A DNA stretch of 9,541 bases from Chloroflexota bacterium (GCA_004298915.1 SCTE01000551.1:1-9541), one strand, 5' to 3'; shown: positions 1 through 6,918, counted from the first letter of the stretch. Program-made: numbers and translations. The notes: generated from the sequence alone by a model not told the origin.

Positions 1-223
1 CCGGCCGGGATTTGTCGCCGTCGATCGACAGGTCGACGAGCGTGTTGGCGCTCGTCTTGCGACGAAGCTGCTCGAACGCGTGGGCATCGAGGGACACGTT
101 GGTCGACTCGACGCCGTTGCCGAACACGACCGCGGGCAGCTGCCCGCTGTAGCGGAGCTTGTTCACCGACTTGCCGGTGACGTCGCGGCGCGTTGCCGCG
201 AGGGAAGGACGGGCTGTGGACAT
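1..223 (-). CDS. rplY: 50S ribosomal protein L25 (Ctc/general stress type), 3' part missing
   Basis: Ribosomal protein L25 binds 5S rRNA in the large subunit; the longer Ctc form found in many bacteria has an extra C-terminal domain. Only the first 74 codons are visible, and the gene runs off the left edge. The translation starts MSTARPSLAATRRDVTGKSV and continues with the family's characteristic N-terminus: R-x-x-x-GK (about residues 13-18), then LRYSGQLPAVVFGNG (about 23-37), matching the L25 pattern LR-x-x-G-x-(I/L)PAV-x-(Y/F)G. The ATG at 223-221 is chosen because it places this motif at the usual distance from the N-terminus. A GAGG lies 12 bases upstream, rather far for a Shine-Dalgarno site. 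The gene diverges from the response regulator with 89 bases between starts. Recognition is by motif reading; whether the Ctc C-terminal domain is present cannot be seen. Confidence 0.85.
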   Translation of the reverse strand, partial: MSTARPSLAATRRDVTGKSVNKLRYSGQLPAVVFGNGVESTNVSLDAHAFEQLRRKTSANTLVDLSIDGDKSRP

Positions 224-277
224 GGGCAGGCGATACCTCAGGATGTGGAAGCGACACGGTACCACGAGAAGGGCCAA

Positions 278-292
278 CGGCCCATCGGGCCG
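278..292. promoter_or_regulatory. Perfect inverted repeat in the divergent rplY / response-regulator promoter region
   Basis: CGGCCC-ATC-GGGCCG is a perfect 6-bp inverted repeat with a 3-base centre. It lies 8 bases upstream of the TAGGAT hexamer (301-306), so it covers where a -35 element for the regulator gene would be. That position suits an operator, perhaps for autoregulation, but at this GC content short GC palindromes arise by chance. It could also be a weak hairpin in a leftward transcript. Confidence 0.3.
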
Positions 293-300
293 AGCCGATG

Positions 301-306
301 TAGGAT
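301..306 (+). promoter_or_regulatory. Possible -10 element (or Shine-Dalgarno) just before the response regulator start
   Basis: TAGGAT matches TATAAT at four of six positions and ends 6 bases before the GTG at 313. Transcription would then begin at or next to the start codon, giving a leaderless mRNA. The same bases include AGGA with a 7-base spacer to the GTG, so they could instead be the ribosome-binding site of a longer transcript. No good -35 box is visible 16-18 bases upstream. The two readings cannot be separated from sequence alone. Confidence 0.35.
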
Positions 307-312
307 CGGCCG

Positions 313-1011
313 GTGTCCAGCACCATCCTGATCGTCGAGGACGAGCACGCCGTCGCCCGCGGGATCGAGTACGCCCTTCAGCAGGAGGGCTACACGGTCG
401 TCATGGCCCGTTCAGGAGAGGAAGGCCTCGAGCTGGCGGTGAACCAGGCACCCGACCTGGTGATCCTGGACGTCCGCCTGCCCGGGATCGATGGTTTCGA
501 GGTCCTGCGCCGCCTTCGGACCGCCGGTTCGCGCGCACCCGTCCTGATGCTCACGGCCCGGGACGACGAAGTGGACAAGGTCATCGGCCTCGAGCTCGGC
601 GCGGACGACTACGTCACGAAGCCGTTCGGGCTGCGCGAGCTGCTGAGCCGCGTGAAGGCCCTTCTGCGCCGCGCCTATGGCGACCTTGCCGATGCCGTCG
701 GCGGCCGGGTCATCCGCCACGAGGACCTGATCATCGATCTCGAGCGCCGCCGGGTCATGCGCGGCGAACGGAGGATCAGCCTGACCCCGACCGAATTCGA
801 GATCCTCCGCCACCTCGCCAGCCGGCCCGGCCGCGTCTACACCCGCGGCGAGCTCCTCGAGCTGCTGCGCGACTACGAGGCCCTCGACCAGGACGAGAAG
901 ACGATCAACGTCCACATCAGCCACCTGCGCGACAAGATCGAGGACGACCCGACGCACCCGATGTTCGTCCAGACGATCCGGGGTGTCGGCTACGCCTTCG
1001 CGGAGCGCTGA
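313..1011 (+). CDS. OmpR/PhoB-family DNA-binding response regulator
   Basis: Cytoplasmic transcription regulator of 232 residues, a normal length for the family. The receiver domain (about 1-118) has the acidic pair E9/D10, the phosphoacceptor D53 in LVILDVRLPGIDG, the switch threonine T81 in VLMLTAR and the conserved K103 in DDYVTKPFG. The winged-helix domain (about 132-231) shows LTPTEFEILRHLASRPGRVY and the recognition-helix segment KTINVHISHLRDKI, ending in QTIRGVGYAF. The GTG start at 313 is preceded by AGGA at 7 bases and is the only start that puts the first beta strand (TILIVEDE) at the N-terminus. The histidine kinase gene begins one base after the stop, so the two are almost certainly a cognate pair. 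Its target genes are not known from sequence; the protease gene two genes downstream is the obvious candidate by analogy with mycobacterial MprA and pepD. Confidence 0.95.
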   Translation: MSSTILIVEDEHAVARGIEYALQQEGYTVVMARSGEEGLELAVNQAPDLVILDVRLPGIDGFEVLRRLRTAGSRAPVLMLTARDDEVDKVIGLELGADDYVTKPFGLRELLSRVKALLRRAYGDLADAVGGRVIRHEDLIIDLERRRVMRGERRISLTPTEFEILRHLASRPGRVYTRGELLELLRDYEALDQDEKTINVHISHLRDKIEDDPTHPMFVQTIRGVGYAFAER

Positions 1012-1012
1012 G

Positions 1013-2725
1013 ATGGCCGAGGGCGGCGGCGGGGCATCCGCACCGCCGTCGACGTCGTCCGGCGAGGCCGGTCCCGCGACCCGGACTGCCGGGCCCGCGC
1101 CATCGGGCCGGACGCTCAGGTCCGGCCTGGAGCGGCCGCGAGGCATCCGTCGCCTCTTCCCCCACACGTTCCAGGGTCGTCTCACAATCGCATTCATCGC
1201 GATCCTCGCCCTGACCCTGAGCCTCATCACGGTCGGCGTGGTCAACCGCCTCGGGGATTACTTCGACCAGCAGCAGCGCGAGGACCTGACCGCTCGCTCG
1301 CTCGGCGTCGCCCAGTACGTGGCGCTGGTGGCGGAAGGCGCCAGCAACATCAGCCCGGTCCTGAGTGCGGACAACGTCGTGGACCCACGTGTCGTCGTCC
1401 AGCTGACCCGCAGCACGCAGGAGCGGATCCTCGCCGACCAGCTGGCCAAGGCGGATGTCCGGATCCGGATCGGGACGTTCATCGACGGCGTGTTCACGCC
1501 GGCCTCGAATGGTGACTTCGAAGCCGGCCTCGAGGTCGGGGCCCCGGTCGGCCAGACGCGGGAATTCATCACCAGCGACCCGACGCGCTACCCGGTCAAT
1601 GGGACCCTCGTGCCGTACTGGATCGAAGTCACCCTCTCGAACCCGTACACGTACCGCGCGACGGCGCTCGCCACGACGACGGGGCTCCTGGCGGTCATCG
1701 GCCTGCTGGCGATGGCCATCTCGATCTCGGCGGGCGCCGCGATGGCCAGCCGGATCACGATCCCGCTCCGCAGGCTCACCGAAGCAAGCCGCGGGCTCGC
1801 CGAGGGCGACCTGGCGCGGCGCGTCCCGGACGACCCCGATCAATGGGGGTCCCGCGAGTTCGTCGAGCTCGCCCTCCAGTTCAATACGATGGCCGACCAG
1901 GTTCAGGAGAGCGTCGAGATCATCCGGCGCGACCGGGACCGCAGCCGCGACTTCCTCGCCGATGTCTCGCACGAGCTGCGAACGCCGATCGCCGCCATGC
2001 GCACCTTCAACGAGCTCCTGCGCGAGCGAGCCGGCGAGGACCCGACCGCCCGGGCCGAGTTCCTCGAGGCGAGTGCCGTCCAGCTGGAGCGGCTCGACTG
2101 GCTGGCCCAGAACCTGCTCGAGCTGTCCAAGCTGGACTCCGGGCTCGTCCTCCTCGACCTTCGCCCCGACGACATCCGGGCGACGGTGGAACAGGCCGTC
2201 GAGCAGGCCGACGCCGCCGCTCGACGACGTGGCCTCGACCTCGCGGTCTCGCTGCCCGAGCATCCGCTCCGGATCCGCCACGACCCGGTCCGGGTCGGGC
2301 AAGTGGTCGCCAACCTCGTCGGCAACGCGATCAAGTTCACGCCACGGGGCGGCCGCGTCCGGGTGGAGGTCGCCCCGACCGACTTCGGGGTCCAGATCGT
2401 GGTCGGTGATTCGGGCGTCGGCATCGATGCCGAGGAGTTGCCGCGGATCTTCGAGCGGTTCTATCGCGGCACTCGAGCGAACGAGGCACGTGGCAGCGGC
2501 AGCGGCCTCGGGCTCGCGATCGTCCAGAGCATCGTCGAGATGCACGGCGGCACGGTCCGGGTGTCGAGCCGCCTCAACGCCGGGTCCACGTTCACGGTCG
2601 CCCTCCCACGGGACCCCAGGAACGTGGATGTTCGGCCAGCGGACGATCCGGCTGAGGGCGTCGGGATCGTGGCGGAAACTTCATCGACCACCGACCTGAA
2701 GGTGAACACGGAAACGGCAGGATAG
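1013..2725 (+). CDS. Membrane sensor histidine kinase (HAMP, HisKA, HATPase)
   Basis: Sensor kinase of 570 residues, partner of the preceding regulator. Order of parts: cytoplasmic Gly/Ala/Pro/Ser-rich tail (about 1-50), TM1 (about 57-77), extracytoplasmic sensor region of about 140 residues with no domain I recognise (about 80-220), TM2 (about 222-245), HAMP (about 246-300), dimerisation/phosphoacceptor domain with H320 in FLADVSHELRTPIAAM, and an ATPase domain. The ATPase shows the N box VVANLVGNAIKFTP (431-444), G1 DSGVGI (466-471), F box IFERFYR (479-485) and G2 GSGSGLGLAI (494-503). About 38 residues of polar tail follow the catalytic domain. The ATG at 1013 is chosen over an in-frame GTG at 983 because GGAG (1002-1005) sits 7 bases before it and the longer form would overlap the regulator by 29 bases. 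The TGAGATG junction implies co-transcription and translational coupling. Confidence 0.95.
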   Translation: MAEGGGGASAPPSTSSGEAGPATRTAGPAPSGRTLRSGLERPRGIRRLFPHTFQGRLTIAFIAILALTLSLITVGVVNRLGDYFDQQQREDLTARSLGVAQYVALVAEGASNISPVLSADNVVDPRVVVQLTRSTQERILADQLAKADVRIRIGTFIDGVFTPASNGDFEAGLEVGAPVGQTREFITSDPTRYPVNGTLVPYWIEVTLSNPYTYRATALATTTGLLAVIGLLAMAISISAGAAMASRITIPLRRLTEASRGLAEGDLARRVPDDPDQWGSREFVELALQFNTMADQVQESVEIIRRDRDRSRDFLADVSHELRTPIAAMRTFNELLRERAGEDPTARAEFLEASAVQLERLDWLAQNLLELSKLDSGLVLLDLRPDDIRATVEQAVEQADAAARRRGLDLAVSLPEHPLRIRHDPVRVGQVVANLVGNAIKFTPRGGRVRVEVAPTDFGVQIVVGDSGVGIDAEELPRIFERFYRGTRANEARGSGSGLGLAIVQSIVEMHGGTVRVSSRLNAGSTFTVALPRDPRNVDVRPADDPAEGVGIVAETSSTTDLKVNTETAG

Positions 2726-2739
2726 ACAGCATCTTCAAC

Positions 2740-2760
2740 CCGGTCCAACGACACGACCGG
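2740..2760. repeat. Inverted repeat in the kinase-protease gap
   Basis: CCGGTC and GACCGG are perfect 6-bp arms around a 9-base loop, in the 69-base gap between the kinase stop and the protease start. In RNA this could be a small stem that pauses or partly ends transcription, or shields the protease leader. There is no T-run after it, so it is not a classical intrinsic terminator. It may also be chance. Confidence 0.25.
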
Positions 2761-2794
2761 CTCGTTCCCCAAGCACAGTGAGCACGAACCCCAG

Positions 2795-4237
2795 ATGACC
2801 ACCCCGAGCGACAACGAACCCCGCATGGGCGGCACGGCCGACGCGGCCGACGAGCCGGCGATGCCGGCACCAACGCCCGTCAACCCCGAGGCATCGATCG
2901 ACGCACCGCCTGCCTCCGCGACCTACGCGCCCGAGCCGGCGGCGCGACCCGACTGGGCGATGGCCTGGGAAGGCACGCCTTCCGAGGCTCCGGGCGCACC
3001 GTCGCCCGAGGCGTGGGCCGCCGCCGACCAGGAAGCGGCAGCGGTCGCCAGCGCACCGGCGGTCACCGGACCTGCTCACGCCACGCGTCGGAGCGGCCTC
3101 GGGTCGATCGTGATCGCAGCGGTCCTGTCGGCCGTCCTGGCGAGCAGTGGGACGTTCCTGGTCCTGCGTGCCAGCGGCGCCCTCGATGGCCGGGCCGGCG
3201 GCGTCGGGGTCTCCCCGATCACCACCGCGGGTGCCAAGGTCCCCGTCGCGATCGACGAATCGTCGGCCGTGATCGATGCGGCCGCCAAGGCCGGCCCGGC
3301 CGTCGTCCGGATCCTGGTCTCGGGCACCGTCGCCGACCCGCTGGGCGGCACGATCCCAGAGCAGGGCATCGGCTCCGGCGTGATCTTCGACGCGAACGGC
3401 TGGATCCTGACCAATCGCCACGTCGTGACCGACGCGAGCGGCAGCACGGCCTCGTCGGTGACGGTTGAGCTCAAGGACGGCCACCAGTACCAGGGTTCGG
3501 TCTACGGGATCGACACGCTCACGGACCTCGCGATCGTCAAGATCGATGCCAAGGGCCTCGCAACGGCCACGATCGGCGTGTCAGCCGACCTGCAGGTCGG
3601 CCAGCTGGCCATCGCCATCGGCAGCCCGCTCGGAACCTACTCGAATTCCGTGACCTCGGGCATCGTGTCGGCCACCGGCCGATCCGTGACCGTCCAGAGC
3701 GGCGACCGACTCAACAACCTGATCCAGACCGACGCGGCCATCAATCCCGGCAACAGCGGCGGACCGCTCCTTGACGCGATCGGCGACGTGATCGGCATCA
3801 ACACGGCGGTCGCGACGGGTTCGAACGGGATCGGGTTCGCCATCCCGATCGACATCGCCCGTCCGATCATGCAGCAGGCACTCGCCGGTCAGCCGCTCGC
3901 CCGCCCGTACATCGGGATCCGCTACGAGCCGATCACGCCCCAGGTCCAGGCGCGGGACAAGCTCTCGCAGGACCACGGGGCGCTGGTCAGTCGAGCGCCG
4001 GACGGCTCGGGCAACTCGCAGGCGGCCGTGGTCGCCGGTGGGCCGGCCGACAAGGCAGGCGTCAAGGAAGGCGACATCATCATCGGCGTTGGCGGCAAGA
4101 CCATCGACACGGAGCATCCGCTCGACCTGGTCCTCGCGGGCTTCTCGCCCGGCCAGAAGGTGGACCTCCAGATCATCCGCGGCTCGACGACGATCTCGAT
4201 CTCGGTGACGCTCGGAACGAGGCCGGCTAACCTCTGA
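2795..4237 (+). CDS. Membrane-anchored HtrA/DegP-like serine protease with one PDZ domain (S1C family)
   Basis: Trypsin-like protease of 480 residues in the HtrA/PepD style, which degrades or refolds damaged extracytoplasmic proteins. Parts: a long acidic Ala/Pro-rich cytoplasmic tail (about 1-98), one membrane helix (about 103-125, GLGSIVIAAVLSAVLASSG), a short linker, the protease domain (about 155-365) and one PDZ domain (about 370-475). The catalytic triad is complete: H209 in ILTNRHVV, D244 in TLTDLAIVKI and S321 in INPGNSGGPLLD. PDZ signs are YIGIRYEPI and the segment GGPADKAGVKEGDIIIGVGG. The ATG at 2795 has no clear ribosome-binding site (only GTGAG 12 bases upstream); the ATG at 2825 (residue 11) is an alternative. 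It follows the two-component genes by 69 bases on the same strand, as pepD follows mprAB in mycobacteria. Its 3' end is 7 bases from the end of the convergent folB. Confidence 0.95.
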   Translation: MTTPSDNEPRMGGTADAADEPAMPAPTPVNPEASIDAPPASATYAPEPAARPDWAMAWEGTPSEAPGAPSPEAWAAADQEAAAVASAPAVTGPAHATRRSGLGSIVIAAVLSAVLASSGTFLVLRASGALDGRAGGVGVSPITTAGAKVPVAIDESSAVIDAAAKAGPAVVRILVSGTVADPLGGTIPEQGIGSGVIFDANGWILTNRHVVTDASGSTASSVTVELKDGHQYQGSVYGIDTLTDLAIVKIDAKGLATATIGVSADLQVGQLAIAIGSPLGTYSNSVTSGIVSATGRSVTVQSGDRLNNLIQTDAAINPGNSGGPLLDAIGDVIGINTAVATGSNGIGFAIPIDIARPIMQQALAGQPLARPYIGIRYEPITPQVQARDKLSQDHGALVSRAPDGSGNSQAAVVAGGPADKAGVKEGDIIIGVGGKTIDTEHPLDLVLAGFSPGQKVDLQIIRGSTTISISVTLGTRPANL

Positions 4238-4247
4238 CCTGCGGTCA
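4235..4247. terminator. Inverted repeat formed by the convergent stop codons of the protease and folB
   Basis: TGACC-TGC-GGTCA is a perfect 5-bp stem with a 3-base loop. Its left arm begins with the protease stop codon (TGA, 4235-4237) and its right arm ends with the folB stop (TCA on this strand, 4245-4247). CCTCTGA is also repeated at 4231-4237 and 4249-4255. The site could give a short bidirectional hairpin between convergent operons, but the stem is short and has no T-tract, so real terminator activity is doubtful. Confidence 0.3.
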
Positions 4248-4634
4248 GCCTCTGATTTCCGGTCGGCCCGATCGGCGGCGGCGGATCTCGACGCCGGCGT
4301 GGGCAAGCGGTCCGCCGAGCTGGACCTGCGGCTTGCGGACGCGCACCACGACCTCCTCGAGGGCCGGGAAGTCGGACAGCAGTTCGTGCGAGATGGCCTC
4401 GGCAAGCGCCTCGATCAGGTTGAACGTCGTCGATTCGACGATCGTCCGGACCGTCTCGTAGACGCGGCCATAGTCGAGGGTCCGGGCCAGGTCGTCCTCC
4501 AGCCCGGCCGGCTGGAGGTCGAGGAACAGCTCGGTATCGACCTCGAACCGCTGGTCGGTGGTCTTCTCATGAGCGTGGACCCCATGCCGTGCCTGGAACA
4601 CCATGTCAGCGAGCAGGATCCGGTCCGTGGTCAT
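4245..4634 (-). CDS. folB: Dihydroneopterin aldolase
   Basis: FolB cleaves 7,8-dihydroneopterin to 6-hydroxymethyl-7,8-dihydropterin and glycolaldehyde in folate synthesis; the enzyme is cytoplasmic and usually octameric. The 129-residue length fits the family. Seen motifs: ILLADMVFQARHGVHAHEK (about 6-24, with E23), TLDYGRVYE (Y55), STTFNLIEALAEAI (E75) and VVVRVRKPQVQLGG (K101). These match the tyrosine, glutamate and lysine used in pterin binding and catalysis in FolB enzymes. The ATG at 4634 is chosen because it overlaps the folP stop as ATGA and has GGAG 8 bases upstream; an in-frame ATG at 4652 would lie inside folP and add six residues. It is the last gene of the minus-strand folate cluster. 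The pyrophosphokinase gene folK, often next in line, is not here. Confidence 0.93.
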   Translation of the reverse strand: MTTDRILLADMVFQARHGVHAHEKTTDQRFEVDTELFLDLQPAGLEDDLARTLDYGRVYETVRTIVESTTFNLIEALAEAISHELLSDFPALEEVVVRVRKPQVQLGGPLAHAGVEIRRRRSGRPEIRG

Positions 4635-5557
4635 GGCGCGGTCTCCGTCCACGTCCCGCGAACGACAGCGTCGGTCATCCGGGCGGCCCGGACATTCTCG
4701 CGGACATCGTGGACGCGGATGAGGTCGGCGCCGCCGGCAATCCCGAGGGCCGTCGTCGCCAGCGTGGCCTCGAGCCGTTCGCCGACCGGCAGGTCGAGGA
4801 CTCGCCCGAGCGTGGACTTGCGGGACGTGCCGAGCAGGATCGGTCGGCCGAGCACCCCGAGCTCCGGCAATTCCCGCAGGATCGCGAGGTTGTGTTCGGG
4901 GGTCTTGCCGAACCCGAAGCCCGGGTCGATCAGGATGTCGTGCTCCGCGACCCCGACCCGAAGTGCCCTGTCGATCGCGCGTCGCAGGTCATCGATGACC
5001 TCGGGGATGAGGTTCTCGTAGCGGGCCTCTGCGCGGTTGTGCATCAGGACGATCGGCACCCCGCGGGCCGCCGCGAGCCGGACCATCGCATCGTCGTCGG
5101 CCACGCCCCATACGTCATTGATGAGGCCGGCCCCGGCGTCGAGCGCCAGCGCCGCCACGTCGGGCTTCGTCGTGTCGACCGAGATCGGAACCACCGGCAG
5201 GGCCCCGCGAACCGCCCGGATCAAGGGGATGACGCGGGCGGCCTCGTCGGCCGCGCCGACCGGGGCATGACCCGGCCTGGTGGACTCTCCGCCGATGTCG
5301 ATGATGTCGACGTCGTTCGCGGCCATCGTCAGCGCGAGGCTCACGCCCGCATCCACGATCGCTCCCGCGTCGGCGGCGTGGGCGCGATGACCGCCGAGGA
5401 GCCCATCGCCCGAGAATGAGTCGGGGGTCGCATTGATGATGCCCATGACGAACGTTCGCGATCCCCAGGCGAACTCGCGGCCGTCGATGCGCGTCACGCC
5501 ACGTCCCGCGACGGACGGTGCCGCAGCACCGGCGGCGGGATCGACGGATCGGGTCAC
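4631..5557 (-). CDS. folP: Dihydropteroate synthase
   Basis: FolP joins 6-hydroxymethyl-dihydropterin pyrophosphate with p-aminobenzoate to form dihydropteroate; it is the sulfonamide target. It has 308 residues, slightly long for the family. TIM-barrel motifs in order: VMGIINATPDSFSGDG (37-52), DIIDIGGESTRPG (84-96), ISVDTTKPDVA (125-135), GLINDVWG (144-151), IVLMHNR (169-175), LIDPGFGFGKT (209-219), LLGTSRKSTLG (241-251) and IRVHDV (280-285). All the pterin- and pABA-site signatures I know are present. The fourth histidine motif reads LMHNR rather than the common LMHM, and the segment between GDGLL and DIIDIGG looks roughly eight residues longer than usual. The GTG start at 5557 overlaps the folC stop as GTGA, with GAGGA 9 bases upstream. 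The first 25 or so residues are an unremarkable Ala-rich extension. Confidence 0.95.
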   Translation of the reverse strand: MTRSVDPAAGAAAPSVAGRGVTRIDGREFAWGSRTFVMGIINATPDSFSGDGLLGGHRAHAADAGAIVDAGVSLALTMAANDVDIIDIGGESTRPGHAPVGAADEAARVIPLIRAVRGALPVVPISVDTTKPDVAALALDAGAGLINDVWGVADDDAMVRLAAARGVPIVLMHNRAEARYENLIPEVIDDLRRAIDRALRVGVAEHDILIDPGFGFGKTPEHNLAILRELPELGVLGRPILLGTSRKSTLGRVLDLPVGERLEATLATTALGIAGGADLIRVHDVRENVRAARMTDAVVRGTWTETAP

Positions 5558-6918
5558 AGGCTCGTGTCCTCGGGATCTCGCTCGGGCCGATCGTCAACGA
5601 GCCGGCCGCGTGCGTCACCGACAAGGTACAGCGAGCCGGCAACCACGACGGGTCCCGGTGCGTCGTTGATCGCGGTGTCGAGCGCTCGGCCGGATGGCTC
5701 GATCGCCTGGATCGCGAGTTCCGGCGCGATCGAACGCCAGCGCGCGGCCAGGTCGCTCGCCGGCATCGCGCGGGGAACGGCCAGGGCCGTGCAGACCACC
5801 CGCGCGTCGCGCAGCGCAGCCGAGGCCAGCAGCGCGCGAATGATCCCGTCCACGTCCTTGTCGGCCATCGCGGCCATGACCAGCGTCATCGGCGGCGGGG
5901 TCGTGGTGCCGCCGCCCGTGAGGTGCGGACGGAGGTCGTCGAGTGCGAGGGCGAGGGCCGCCGCTCCGGCCGGATTGTGGGCACCGTCGAGGACCACGTC
6001 CCGATCGCCGGCCCGGACGACCTCGAGCCGTCCCGGCCAGCGCGCGGCCGCGTACCCGCGCCGCCGAGCCTCCGGCGGAACCACCGCGATGCCCGCCGCG
6101 GCCAGCGCGTCGAGGGTCGCGTCGGCCACCGCGACGTTGCCTGCCTGGTGGCGACCGAGCAACCCGACGTGGACGCGCCCGAGGCCCGGCAGCTCGACGT
6201 CGATCCCGTCGCGCCCCGACCCGACCAGCAGTGCCGGCGCCACCTCGCGCAGCGGGGCGCCCATCCGGCGCGCGCGGCGGCGGATCACGGTGAGAGCGGG
6301 CTGCTCCGCCCCGGTCACGGCGAGGTCGCCGCGCTCGATGATCGCGGCCTTCTCCCGCGCGATCAGCGGGATCGTCGCGCCAAGCCGGTCCGTGTGATCG
6401 AGGGCCACGTTGGTGATGACTGCGACGCCGCCGTCCCAGGCATGGGTTGCGTCGAGCCGCCCCCCGAGGCCGACTTCGACGAGGGCCACCTCGACACCCG
6501 AATCGGCGAACCAGCGGAAGATCATCGCCGTCAGCAACTCGAACTCCGTCGGCTCGCCGTGACGTCGCGCGACAGCATCGGCGAGTGGCATGACCTCACC
6601 GACGAGCCGCGTGAACGTGACCGGGTCGATGGGGTGCCCGTCGATCAGCAGCCGTTCGCGGTACGAGACCAGGTGCGGCTTGGGGGTCTCGCCGATCCGG
6701 ATGCCACCGGCACGCAGGGCACTCCCGGCCAGCGCGATCACGCTGCCCTTGCCGTTCGTCCCCGCCACGAGGGCGCCCCGAAACGCCAGCTGCGGGTCCC
6801 CGAGGGCGTGGAGCAGCGCCCTCGTTCGGCCGAGTCCGAGTCGAATGCCGAAGCGGCCCCGGGACCCGAGCTTCCGGACGGCCGCGTGGTAGGCGCGCGC
6901 CTCGGATTCGTCAGTCAT
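5554..6918 (-). CDS. folC: Bifunctional folylpolyglutamate synthase / dihydrofolate synthase
   Basis: FolC is a Mur-ligase-family enzyme that adds glutamate to dihydropteroate (forming dihydrofolate) and to tetrahydrofolate, using ATP. The 454 residues fit the family. Seen: P-loop VAGTNGKGS (51-59), PHLVSYRERLLIDG (81-94), TEFELLTAMIFRWFA (124-138), VEVGLGGRLDAT (147-158), ITNVALDHTDRLG (168-180) followed by IAREKAAI (186-193), then in the C-terminal domain WPGRLEVV (294-301) and LDGAHNPAGA (310-319). The ATG at 6918 is preferred because GGTGA lies 5 bases upstream; an in-frame GTG at 6927 would add three residues and lacks a ribosome-binding site. Its stop overlaps the folP start. Whether it has both activities or only one cannot be read from sequence. 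It is the first of the three folate genes and lies 57 bases after a small four-cysteine gene on the same strand. Confidence 0.94.
   Translation of the reverse strand: MTDESEARAYHAAVRKLGSRGRFGIRLGLGRTRALLHALGDPQLAFRGALVAGTNGKGSVIALAGSALRAGGIRIGETPKPHLVSYRERLLIDGHPIDPVTFTRLVGEVMPLADAVARRHGEPTEFELLTAMIFRWFADSGVEVALVEVGLGGRLDATHAWDGGVAVITNVALDHTDRLGATIPLIAREKAAIIERGDLAVTGAEQPALTVIRRRARRMGAPLREVAPALLVGSGRDGIDVELPGLGRVHVGLLGRHQAGNVAVADATLDALAAAGIAVVPPEARRRGYAAARWPGRLEVVRAGDRDVVLDGAHNPAGAAALALALDDLRPHLTGGGTTTPPPMTLVMAAMADKDVDGIIRALLASAALRDARVVCTALAVPRAMPASDLAARWRSIAPELAIQAIEPSGRALDTAINDAPGPVVVAGSLYLVGDARGRLVDDRPERDPEDTSL

Noticed and set aside
983..1012. GTG at 983 as kinase start
   Set aside because: It would overlap the regulator by 29 bases, while the ATG at 1013 has GGAG 7 bases upstream and directly follows the regulator stop.
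159..1214. Long plus-strand open frame (351 residues) across the regulator
   Set aside because: Arg/Pro-rich translation with no motif, in a different frame from the clear response regulator at 313-1011. It is a high-GC shadow frame.
917..2545. Minus-strand open frame of 542 residues opposite the histidine kinase
   Set aside because: The Asp/Arg/Ala-rich composition mirrors the sense codons. The plus strand has every kinase motif, so the antisense frame is an artefact of high GC.
2735..3484. Minus-strand open frame opposite the protease N-terminus
   Set aside because: Arg/Gly/Asp-rich shadow of the Ala-rich protease tail, with no recognisable protein feature.
4635..4652. ATG at 4652 as folB start
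   Set aside because: The ATG at 4634 overlaps the folP stop as ATGA and has GGAG 8 bases upstream. The six extra residues are not part of the FolB core.
4299..5021. Plus-strand open frame of 240 residues opposite folB and folP
   Set aside because: It lies antisense to two enzymes with complete motif sets and has no motif of its own.
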